A stretch of 39,270 nucleotides of DNA. Origin: Bacillota bacterium (GTDB lineage Bacteria; Bacillota; Clostridia; Lutisporales; Lutisporaceae). Position 1 is the first letter of the stretch. Each line of letters opens with the position of its first letter. The notes under the pieces are model-generated. The model was given only the letters and a program-made list of their open reading frames with translations, was not told the origin of the DNA and ran no database searches. The stretch is taken from assembly GCA_029553855.1 (NCBI GenBank), contig JAKPKE010000260.1, forward strand, positions 1-39,270, given 5' to 3'. A program made the translations under genes and the position numbers. Of this stretch, positions 1 through 6,827 are shown in pieces.

Positions 1-890
1 CCTTCCGAAGACAATCTATAAACAGCCCGGGCGTATGCAACAAGTATAGATGATGTGAATTCCGGGTTGCTCTCCAATGTCAAGCTGAATTCCATCCTTT
101 GTTTATTGTAGTTTCCTGTTGTGCCTGTATGTATTACAAAACCGCCGTGGGGCATTTTAGAATGATTTTTCAACATTTCTTCTTCACTGATAAAATACAC
201 TTCCGTGTCATAATCCGCAAAATAATTAGGCATAGATATAATTTCCTTCTTAATTCTGCCTAAATCCTCAGATTCTTCCGCTACCACATAGCAAATTCGT
301 TTGTGTTTATCACGGGCACATAAATCCGGGTTCTCGCAGGCCCTTACCTTTTCAACGACTTTTTCCACAGGGACAGTATACTGTATCCCTTTTTTTACTC
401 CTTTAATTCTTCTTATGGCATCAGAATGCCCTTGGCTGACTCCCTTGCCCCAGAAAGTATAATTCTTCCCCTGGGGTAAAATAGCTTCTGCCAACAGCCT
501 GTTGAGAGAGAACAACCCCGGATCCCATCCCACGGATATAAGGCTTACTCTGTTTGAGGCCAATGCGACTTCATTTACCTTGCTGAAGTATTCCGGAATT
601 TTACTGTGATTATCATAACTGTCAACAGTATTGAATCCGGCAGACAACATAGGGCCTTGCACCGGAAGATCATTAGCTGATCCGCCGCATAGTATAATTA
701 CATCAATATCGTTTTTATAATCCCAAACATCGGAAATACCTGCCAGTTTTGCATCCCCGCTATATGAAGAAATATCCCTTCTGGTAAATATAGCCTTCAG
801 TTCAAAATCCGGATTCTGCTTAAGAGCTAATTCTACTCCTTTTCCCAAATTTCCATAGCCTACTATTCCGGTTCTGATTATTTTTTCCAT
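1..890 (-). CDS. ddh: meso-diaminopimelate dehydrogenase, C-terminus cut by window edge
   Basis: This enzyme makes meso-diaminopimelate directly from tetrahydrodipicolinate, ammonia and NADPH, for lysine and peptidoglycan synthesis. Reading leftward from an ATG at 890, the protein opens with a dinucleotide-binding fold (GIVGYGNLGKGVELAL). It continues with family hallmarks such as FTRRD, DSYDNHSKIPEYF, SVGWDPGLFSLNR, FWGKGVSQGHSDAIRRI and PHGGFVIHTG. About 296 codons are present. The frame is still open at base 1 in the conserved NPEFTSSILVAYARA region near the C-terminus, so roughly 30 residues of a protein of about 326 are missing. A GGAGG ribosome binding site lies just upstream of the ATG (about 897-901). 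The identification is firm, and the gene is unrelated to its neighbours in the window. Confidence 0.95.
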   Translation of the reverse strand, partial: MEKIIRTGIVGYGNLGKGVELALKQNPDFELKAIFTRRDISSYSGDAKLAGISDVWDYKNDIDVIILCGGSANDLPVQGPMLSAGFNTVDSYDNHSKIPEYFSKVNEVALASNRVSLISVGWDPGLFSLNRLLAEAILPQGKNYTFWGKGVSQGHSDAIRRIKGVKKGIQYTVPVEKVVEKVRACENPDLCARDKHKRICYVVAEESEDLGRIKKEIISMPNYFADYDTEVYFISEEEMLKNHSKMPHGGFVIHTGTTGNYNKQRMEFSLTLESNPEFTSSILVAYARAVYRLSSE

Positions 891-1068
891 ACTATACCTC
901 CATTGTTTTAAATAGTATACACAATTAATTCAATTATAGCATCCTACCGGTAATTACACCATTAGCATCTCCTGAGATTTGACTGCAATCCGTCCGCTAT
1001 CCTCTTCAAATATTCATTCGCCATTGTGGAAGCGACATCCAAAAATATTTTGAGTATTGTAAATGCCA

Positions 1069-1183
1069 TAATGTTATATTATAATGATACATAACATAAC
1101 AAAACATAGCAAAATTGTATATATATCTCATTTATGTCAACTATAATATCTTTTAATCTTATGTTGTGTTATGTTATGTTTGC
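1069..1183. promoter_or_regulatory. TTATG/CATAA iteron operator region upstream of moeA
   Basis: The 333-bp spacer 891-1223 carries two arrays of a 5-bp iteron in opposite orientation. The left array, 1090-1110, reads CATAACATAACAAAACATAG. The right array, 1159-1183, contains TTATGTTGTGTTATGTTATG. A further ATGTTATATTAT word lies at 1070-1081. The same paired arrangement recurs upstream of modA (33874-33957), beside a gene for an HTH-PBP regulator. The inference is that both are operators for that molybdate/tungstate-type regulator. The rest of the spacer (about 900-1060) holds no gene I can support. Confidence 0.6.
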
Positions 1184-1223
1184 AGCAATACAATCCTAAT
1201 TAATTATATATGGAGGAGTATTT

Positions 1224-2426
1224 ATGAATCAAAATAATGATTTTTCAGTTACAAGGGCAGAAGCGTTAGGGTTACTGCTGGAGAATTGGCCTTTAAAGGC
1301 CGGAACTGAATTGATACAGATTCAGCAGGCACTGGGCCGCATTACTGCAAAAGATGTGTATTCGCAAAATACATTGCCGCCATACCGTATATCTATGGCT
1401 GATGGTATTGCCGTCCGTTCCGGGTATTTTTCCAGCGGCTTGCCGGACACTACAGGATGGGTAAAGGGTATACAGTATATCCAGGCGGATACTGGTGATG
1501 ACTTCCCTGATGGGTTCGACACTGTTATTGCAGTGGAAAATATTTATTATGATGACGATGGAAAGCTGCATTTTTCCGATGGTTTTTCATTTGTCAAAGG
1601 TGACCGCGTGCGGCAGCCGGGAACTATGGTTAAAGAAGGAGATTTACTGGTAGAGGCGCATGTTTGTCTTACTCCGGTGCATTTGGCAGCGCTGGGTATG
1701 GGTGGCATTATTCAATTGGAAGTAATCAGAAAGCCGAAGGTTGTCTATATTCCGACTGGAAATGAGCTTGTTTCAATTGGTGTAAAACCGGAGCGCGGTC
1801 AAAACGTTGAGTCGAATGGCATTATGGTTTCGGCTTTTCTGCAGCAGTGGGGAGCAGAACCAATTTGCTTTCCGATTATTAAAGACAACCCTGATGAGCT
1901 GGAACATGCTCTGGATATGGCGCTGGCTGTTGCGGATATAGTATTGATCAACGGCGGCTCCTCAAAGGGGATGGAGGACTTCAATGCAAGACTGCTGCAG
2001 AAACGGGCTTCCATATTCCAACATGGTATCAAGATGGTTCCGGGTAAACCAGTGGCTGTTGCAATAATTAACGGGAAACCTGTGGTTAATTTGCCGGGGC
2101 CGACTGTTGGAACCTTCCTTTCCATGGATTGGTGCGTGTCTGGCCTGATTCATCACTATTTTGGATTGACAATTCCTGTACGCCAAAAAATCAAAGCCAG
2201 ATTGGATAAATCACTAAAAAAGAGGCCTGATTTTGAAACATATACCAGACTTATTTTAACAGCGCAAAAATACGGTTACATAGCTTCTCCTGTTGACAGC
2301 AATAAAAGCATCCCATACGCTTTGACTAAGTCTAACGCGCTTTTCATAGCTCCTGTTGGCATTTCAGGGTACCAGGCCGGAGATGAAATTGAAGTTGAAT
2401 TGTTATGTGGTTTAGAAAAGATCTGA
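1224..2426 (+). CDS. moeA: MoeA-like molybdopterin molybdotransferase
   Basis: MoeA-family proteins insert molybdate or tungstate into adenylylated molybdopterin in the cytoplasm. The 400-aa length is normal for the family. Visible landmarks are LPPYRISMADGIAVRS (residues 51-66, the family's PP..SAMDGYAV block), IPTGNELV (176-183), NGGSSKGMEDF (243-253) and GKPVVNLPGPTVGTF (284-298), followed by the beta-barrel C-terminal domain. The GSSxGxxDF form, in place of GGVSVGDYD, is to my memory typical of MoeA paralogues that serve molybdenum hydroxylases, which would suit the Mop enzyme 19 kb away. The start has a GGAGGAG site (1211-1217). The gene heads an operon with an ABC importer and follows TTATG iterons, which points to co-regulated metal uptake and insertion. 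Confidence 0.85.
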   Translation: MNQNNDFSVTRAEALGLLLENWPLKAGTELIQIQQALGRITAKDVYSQNTLPPYRISMADGIAVRSGYFSSGLPDTTGWVKGIQYIQADTGDDFPDGFDTVIAVENIYYDDDGKLHFSDGFSFVKGDRVRQPGTMVKEGDLLVEAHVCLTPVHLAALGMGGIIQLEVIRKPKVVYIPTGNELVSIGVKPERGQNVESNGIMVSAFLQQWGAEPICFPIIKDNPDELEHALDMALAVADIVLINGGSSKGMEDFNARLLQKRASIFQHGIKMVPGKPVAVAIINGKPVVNLPGPTVGTFLSMDWCVSGLIHHYFGLTIPVRQKIKARLDKSLKKRPDFETYTRLILTAQKYGYIASPVDSNKSIPYALTKSNALFIAPVGISGYQAGDEIEVELLCGLEKI

Positions 2427-2472
2427 AAATTGGCATTGAGAAGATCAGAATATTAAATAGGAGAACAGTACT

Positions 2473-3495
2473 TTGAAAATAAAAAGCAATGATTCATTTA
2501 CTGTAAAAATAGTTACGCTTGCTTGCTTCACGATAGCTTTGTTCTTTATGTCATTTTTGGTAGGACGATATTCAATATCCCCAAAAACGGTTATAGATAT
2601 AATCCTTTCACAATTTTTTGATATACAGAAGTATTGGGAAGAAACCCTTGCAACGGTTGTTTTGCAGGTGCGTCTTCCGAGAATAGTTCTTGCAATTCTG
2701 GTGGGTGGATCTCTTTCAGTTTCAGGAGCTTCTTACCAGACACTGTTTAAAAATCCAATGGTATCACCCGACATTTTGGGTGTTTCGGCAGGAGCAGGCT
2801 TTGGAGCGGCGCTTGCCATGATAAACAATGCTCAATGGTGGAGTATACAAATGCTTGCTTTCGTTTTCGGTATGGCTGCGGTAGTATCTGCATACCTAAT
2901 TGCTTATGCTTTTGGCAGGCAAACAATAACTGTGCTGATCCTGGCGGGAATCGTGGTTTCAAGTCTGTTTCAGTCGCTGCTTTCAATATTGAAAACATGG
3001 GCTGACGTAGAAAACGCACTCCCTGCCATAACTTTTTGGTTAATGGGCAGCCTGGGAAAAGGTACAAATAAAGATGTTTTGATTATGCTGCCGGCTTTAA
3101 GTTTCTCCCTTTTACTGATATTCATCTATCGTAATCAGATTAATGCTTTAGCGGCAGGGGAAGATGAGGCCAGGACAATGGGGGTGAATGTTTCACTTGT
3201 AAAGCTGATTGTTGTCAGCAGTTCGACGCTTATGACAGTTACTTCGGTAAGCATTTGCGGAATTGTCGGTTGGGTTGGAATGGTTGTGCCTCATATCGCA
3301 AGAATGCTTACCGGTGCGAATTTTTCGAAGCTTTCGGCCGCTTCATTCTTTATCGGCGGAATGTTTTTGCTGGTTATCGACAATATTATCCGCGGAGTCA
3401 AAGGGGTTGAGCTGCCGCTTGGCGTATTGACTGCTTTGGTAGGGACTCCCGTATTTGTTTTTTTGCTTTCAAAGGTCAAAAAGGGGTGGTCGTGA
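2473..3495 (+). CDS. FecCD-type ABC transporter permease, probable molybdate/tungstate or chelated-metal importer
   Basis: This is an integral membrane subunit of a type II ABC importer (FecCD/BtuC family), 340 aa with about ten hydrophobic segments. Family signatures include LRLPRI-like QVRLPRIVLAILVGGSLSVSG (with one split across segments), FKNPMVSPDILGVSAGAGFGA and the C-terminal GIVGWVGMVVPHIARMLTG. It starts at a TTG with AGGAG 9 nt upstream. The family imports ferric siderophores, cobalamin and heme, but the Haemophilus influenzae MolBC-A importer of this family carries molybdate and tungstate. The moeA gene in front and the operator sites shared with modABC favour an oxyanion here. That substrate call is inference; iron or cobalamin cannot be excluded from sequence. 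Confidence 0.85.
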   Translation: MKIKSNDSFTVKIVTLACFTIALFFMSFLVGRYSISPKTVIDIILSQFFDIQKYWEETLATVVLQVRLPRIVLAILVGGSLSVSGASYQTLFKNPMVSPDILGVSAGAGFGAALAMINNAQWWSIQMLAFVFGMAAVVSAYLIAYAFGRQTITVLILAGIVVSSLFQSLLSILKTWADVENALPAITFWLMGSLGKGTNKDVLIMLPALSFSLLLIFIYRNQINALAAGEDEARTMGVNVSLVKLIVVSSSTLMTVTSVSICGIVGWVGMVVPHIARMLTGANFSKLSAASFFIGGMFLLVIDNIIRGVKGVELPLGVLTALVGTPVFVFLLSKVKKGWS

Positions 3496-4280
3496 TGTTA
3501 AGTGTTAAGGGTCTAAGCTATTATTATCATCCGGATAGAATAGTTTTAAAAGATATTTCGCTTGAGCTGGCCGGCCATGATATCTTATGTCTCCTGGGCC
3601 CTAATGGAACGGGTAAAACGACATTGCTTCGCTGTCTGCTGTCACTTAATAAAATAAAGTGCGGGAGTATTGAAATAGATGGACGTGACTTAACAAAACT
3701 ATCTGCCGGAAAAAGAGCTGAAATTATGGCTTATGTTCCGCAGGCTACAACTATGGCCTTTCCATACGAAGCGAGGGAAGTCGTGCTTATGGGCCGCGTA
3801 GCCCACCTGACAGCAGGAGGCCGTACAACAAGAAAAGACCAAAAACTTGTTGATGAAGCTATGGAACAGCTCGGAATACTTCAAATGAGCCGGTATTTAT
3901 TCAATGAAATGAGCGGCGGGGAAAAGCAAATGGTATTGGTAGCCCGGGCTTTGGCACAGCAAGCCAGGATATTGATAATGGACGAACCGACTGCAAATCT
4001 TGATTACTGCAATCAGATAAAGATGCTTAAGGTAATTAAGACATTGTCTGAAAATGGCTATTCAATATTGATGACTTCCCATTTCCCGGATCATGCATTT
4101 TTGGCATGCAACAGGACGATTCTGATGCGCGACGGAGTCATTATGGCGCAGGGGCTTCCTGATGAAATTGTAACAACGGAGAATCTTTCAAAACTTTATT
4201 CTACGCAGGTTTGCGTAACAGAAGCAAGACTAGACTCACGGGATATGGTAACCAAAGTATGTATTCCTGTGATGTACTAG
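3495..4280 (+). CDS. ABC importer ATPase (FecE/MolC-like)
   Basis: This is the cytoplasmic ATPase partner of the FecCD-type permease. It shows Walker A GPNGTGKT (residues 35-42), the signature MSGGEKQMVLVARAL, Walker B ILIMDEPTANLD and the switch His in MTSHFPDHA. The Q-loop region reads AYVPQATTMAFPYEAREVVLMGR, typical of siderophore/B12/MolC-type ATPases. An in-frame GTG exists at 3486, but the ATG at 3495 overlaps the permease stop (TGATG) and has AAGGGGTGG about 6 nt upstream, so it is the better start (261 aa). The overlap indicates translational coupling with the permease. Confidence 0.88.
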   Translation: MLSVKGLSYYYHPDRIVLKDISLELAGHDILCLLGPNGTGKTTLLRCLLSLNKIKCGSIEIDGRDLTKLSAGKRAEIMAYVPQATTMAFPYEAREVVLMGRVAHLTAGGRTTRKDQKLVDEAMEQLGILQMSRYLFNEMSGGEKQMVLVARALAQQARILIMDEPTANLDYCNQIKMLKVIKTLSENGYSILMTSHFPDHAFLACNRTILMRDGVIMAQGLPDEIVTTENLSKLYSTQVCVTEARLDSRDMVTKVCIPVMY

Positions 4281-4302
4281 TATTTTAAGAAGAGGAGAGA
4301 GA

Positions 4303-5382
4303 ATGTTTATGAAGACAGGTAAAAGAATCATCGCATTGCTTATGGCAACCGTGGTAATAGTACTATGTATTTCCGGGTGTTCACAGAGCAAAGCAACCGG
4401 GACGGACGCCTCGAAACAAACGGAGGCATCTGAGCAAAATGTGCGTATTGTTACAGACATGGCGGGAAGGACGGTTACACTTCCAAAAAATATTAAAAAG
4501 ATAGGAACCTTCGGAGCTATCGGAGTACTTAATGCTTTTGTAGAAACGATGGGCGCAGGCGACAAAATATGTAACGAGGGTTCGCCATCCTTTGTAAAAA
4601 GCGAAAGCTGGGCAAAATACCAATACCTGTTTACTCCGCAGCTGAAAGAATGTCCCGCATTTCAGGGCGCTGACAGTGAGGTGCTTATGGAAACAGTTCT
4701 GAAAACAAAGCCTGACATTTGCCTGACTATGGCCGCAGAATTGACCAAGCAGCTTGAAGAACAGGGGTTGAATGTAATCCAGCTATCATGGACTAAAACT
4801 GAAGAAGTTAAAGAATGTATCACCCTGCTAGGAGAGGTATTGGATGCACAGGATGTTGCCGCCGATTACATCGCATATTTTGATAAAACGCTGGTAAAGG
4901 CAGAGGAACTGACCAAGAACATTAAGAAAGAAGACAGGAAAAAAGTCCTTTATGGCAGTATAACCACGTTTTCACAGCCTCATGTTATTGCAGAGTGGTG
5001 GATTTCCAAGGCCGGCGGCATCAGCGTGACAGATGACGGCAGAACATCCGAACGGCGTGTTTACACTCTGGAGGATATGCTATTATGGAACCCCGATATT
5101 ATTATGGTTTCAAGTAAAGCTGAGAAAAAAGCCGCCTTGGAGGACGCACGGTTTGCCAATATTACCGCAGTCAAGGACAAAAAAATATATATTGTCCCCA
5201 GGATTGCACATGTTTGGGGAAATCGTACGACAGAGCAGCCTCTGACAATCATGTGGGCAATGAACAAAATATATCCTGAAATTATGACTGATAAAGACCT
5301 TGCTGAAGAAGTATCATATTTCTACAGTCACTTCTTTAAATGTAATTTTACCGATGCGCAAATAAAAGAAATCATCGAATAG
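4303..5382 (+). CDS. ABC importer substrate-binding lipoprotein (BtuF/FepB/MolA-like)
   Basis: This is the extracellular binding protein of the type II ABC importer. It has a charged N-terminus, a hydrophobic stretch and a lipobox ending at Cys26 (VLCISGC), then a Ser/Thr/Lys linker and a periplasmic-binding fold of the PF01497 type (VTDMAGRTVTLPKNIKKIGT; later EDMLLWNPDIIMVSS). The family is used for siderophores, cobalamin and, in MolA and relatives, molybdate/tungstate. The 359-aa length is ordinary. A GGAGAG site precedes the ATG at 4303; Met3 is an alternative start. Ligand assignment rests on context: moeA two genes upstream and operators shared with modA. Confidence 0.85.
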   Translation: MFMKTGKRIIALLMATVVIVLCISGCSQSKATGTDASKQTEASEQNVRIVTDMAGRTVTLPKNIKKIGTFGAIGVLNAFVETMGAGDKICNEGSPSFVKSESWAKYQYLFTPQLKECPAFQGADSEVLMETVLKTKPDICLTMAAELTKQLEEQGLNVIQLSWTKTEEVKECITLLGEVLDAQDVAADYIAYFDKTLVKAEELTKNIKKEDRKKVLYGSITTFSQPHVIAEWWISKAGGISVTDDGRTSERRVYTLEDMLLWNPDIIMVSSKAEKKAALEDARFANITAVKDKKIYIVPRIAHVWGNRTTEQPLTIMWAMNKIYPEIMTDKDLAEEVSYFYSHFFKCNFTDAQIKEIIE

Positions 5383-5414
5383 AATAGTCAAATTAAATTA
5401 AGGGAGAGTTTTTC

Positions 5415-6257
5415 ATGGAGAATATGACAGATAATATCATATTAAGAGAGACAATCCGTCAGGTGGAAAGGGTTCTAGAGGATAAGCTGGACAGACTGAC
5501 AGTGGAACGGGCGGTGCTGGGACTGTTTTTTTCCGGGGTAAAGTTAAGTGACGGGCATGGCGGTTTATGCTTTACGCCTATTAAGGAGATCCCGGCGGCA
5601 GTCTGCTGTCCAAGTTCGGCGAAAGAAATGCCGCTCTCAGGAAAATTAGCCGGACGGCCGGTTCGGGAATATCTCGATGACTTGTTTATCGGAAACATAC
5701 TTAAAAAAACGCTTGGGATTGCTGTGCTTAATGCATTGAGCGCTTCCTGCTGGGAGTTGATGTCGGATAAAGGTTATGAGTTGGTTACCGGTGTTGACGC
5801 ATTTGATGAGATTGAAATAATTCCTGACCATAAAGCAGTGGTAGTGGGGGCGCTTATACCGATTATGAAGAAGCTCATCAAGGCAAATGCTGATTTTCAT
5901 GTTCTTGAAATGGATGCAAAAACCCTTAAACCTCATGAAATGGTTTATTATGCACCGGCAGACCAAGCCGCAAAATATGTACCTGACGCCGATCTTCTGG
6001 TGATCACCGGAACAACTCTGCTTAATGATACCCTTACGGGATTGCTTTCAATGTCTAAACCCGGAGCGCAGGTCATTGTAACAGGGCCAACTGCAAGTAT
6101 GCTTCCGGATGCCTTTTTTAAGTATGGTGTTAAAGTATTGGGCGGTGTATTAGTGACAAAACCCGACGAGCTTCTTGATATCATAAGCGAGGCAGGTTCA
6201 GGATACCACTTTTTTGGGAAATCAGCGGAGCGGCTTATTATTAAGAAGCAATTGTGA
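5415..6257 (+). CDS. DUF4213/DUF364 putative metal-chelation protein
   Basis: This 280-aa protein matches the two-domain DUF4213-DUF364 family. The N-terminal half (about 10-100) looks like the enolase-N-like part, with GLCFTPIKEIPAAVCC. The C-terminal half (about 115-265) is a Rossmann-like domain with VVVGALIPIMKKLIK, DADLLVITGTTLLNDTL and PGAQVIVTGPTASMLPD. As far as I recall, a Desulfitobacterium member has a known structure and was suggested to bind a metal or cofactor, but no reaction is established. Its place directly after a metal-type importer and moeA supports a role in handling the imported metal or metal chelate. The start has GGGAGAG upstream. Confidence 0.8.
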   Translation: MENMTDNIILRETIRQVERVLEDKLDRLTVERAVLGLFFSGVKLSDGHGGLCFTPIKEIPAAVCCPSSAKEMPLSGKLAGRPVREYLDDLFIGNILKKTLGIAVLNALSASCWELMSDKGYELVTGVDAFDEIEIIPDHKAVVVGALIPIMKKLIKANADFHVLEMDAKTLKPHEMVYYAPADQAAKYVPDADLLVITGTTLLNDTLTGLLSMSKPGAQVIVTGPTASMLPDAFFKYGVKVLGGVLVTKPDELLDIISEAGSGYHFFGKSAERLIIKKQL

Positions 6258-6265
6258 GACAGGAA

Positions 6266-6446
6266 TTGACAGTTTTGGAGGATGGGCGAGATCCCCGAAA
6301 CGCTTGCGAGCTATTCAGGCAGGCGTCAGAAATAAGAGACAGGATAAGCAGATGATATTCCGCTGCCGTGGATAATCACAAGGGTAGCAGACTATTGCCG
6401 AAAGTGCCGTAAAGCCCCTATCTTCAGCTATAAGGATATAAGGCAC
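6266..6446 (+). pseudogene. Broken remnant of a sixth operon gene, possibly a BioB/HydE-type radical SAM protein
   Basis: Eight bases after the DUF364 stop, a frame opens at a TTG (6266) and reads LTVLEDGRDPRNACELFRQA followed by SEIRDRISR, then stops at 6355. After a one-base frame change the next frame continues with ADDIPLPWIITRVADYCRKC and RKAPIFSYKD before the terminator at 6447. Small HydE/BioB-type radical SAM proteins typically begin with an ELFxxAxEVR block, followed by a strand and then the Cys cluster, so the layout is reminiscent. The match is by eye only and the Cys pattern (CRKC) is not the canonical CxxxCxxC. What is fairly safe is that these are two short frames just after the operon with no intact gene. 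Confidence 0.35.
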
Positions 6447-6487
6447 AACCTATTGGAAACCTCGACGTTTTTCAATAGGTTTTTTAT
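6447..6487 (+). terminator. Rho-independent terminator of the moeA-DUF364 operon
   Basis: A 13-bp stem (AACCTATTGGAAA pairing with TTTTTCAATAGGTT, including one G-T pair) encloses an 8-nt loop and runs into TTTTTT. It closes the transcript that includes the gene remnant. Confidence 0.75.
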
Positions 6488-6527
6488 TGTATAGGAAAGT
6501 ATAACTTTCCTATACAATAAAAAACCT
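6477..6527. repeat. 24-bp perfect inverted repeat with 3-nt loop
   Basis: Arms 6477-6500 and 6504-6527 are exactly complementary around the loop ATA. The core is TATAGGAAAGT/ACTTTCCTATA flanked by TTTTTTATTG/CAATAAAAAA. It overlaps the tail of the preceding terminator, so the T-run is shared. It could act as a second, bidirectional terminator, or be the closely spaced ends or excision scar of a mobile element. It sits exactly between the broken operon and the HD-RyR/TIR genes. Confidence 0.7.
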
Positions 6528-6827
6528 TGATTTAAGTGCCCGCGCCATATTTTTCTCGCATACTCGAAAAAGGTGCATGGGCGGCAAATGCGTCGAAGCC
6601 GCCTTTGTTCTTGTATTAGACAAATCGTGATGGTATGATACAAATATGAATATTAGACTTAAATCAAACAACAATGTTGTGTATTTTTGCAAGGGTGTTC
6701 TAAATATCGCAGGAAGGTTTTTGTTGATGATATAGAACGGCATTAAAGAAGTTGATTTTGAGTATCTGTGAAAGCAAACAGTTGAACTTAAGAACAACAA
6801 ACGAAAGAGAATGCGAGGGCGGTATAA
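6528..6827. other. Non-coding stretch before the HD-RyR gene, with GC-rich hairpin and possible promoter
   Basis: These 300 bp hold no convincing gene. The GC-richer patch 6540-6610 includes a hairpin, GGCGGC (6580-6585) with GCCGCC (6598-6603), and differs in composition from the AT-rich flanks, suggesting imported DNA. A possible sigma-A promoter is TTGTAT (6611-6616) with 17 bp to TATGAT (6634-6639), which would start the HD-RyR transcript with a leader of about 180 nt. The promoter is weakly supported. Confidence 0.3.

Noticed and set aside
961-1023. 20-codon minus-strand frame upstream of ddh
   Set aside because: It is very short with no ribosome site; nothing supports expression.
1069-1183. 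TTATG iterons as a replication origin
   Set aside because: No DnaA-type boxes or rep gene are near, and the same arrays recur before modA beside a regulator gene, so operators are the simpler reading.
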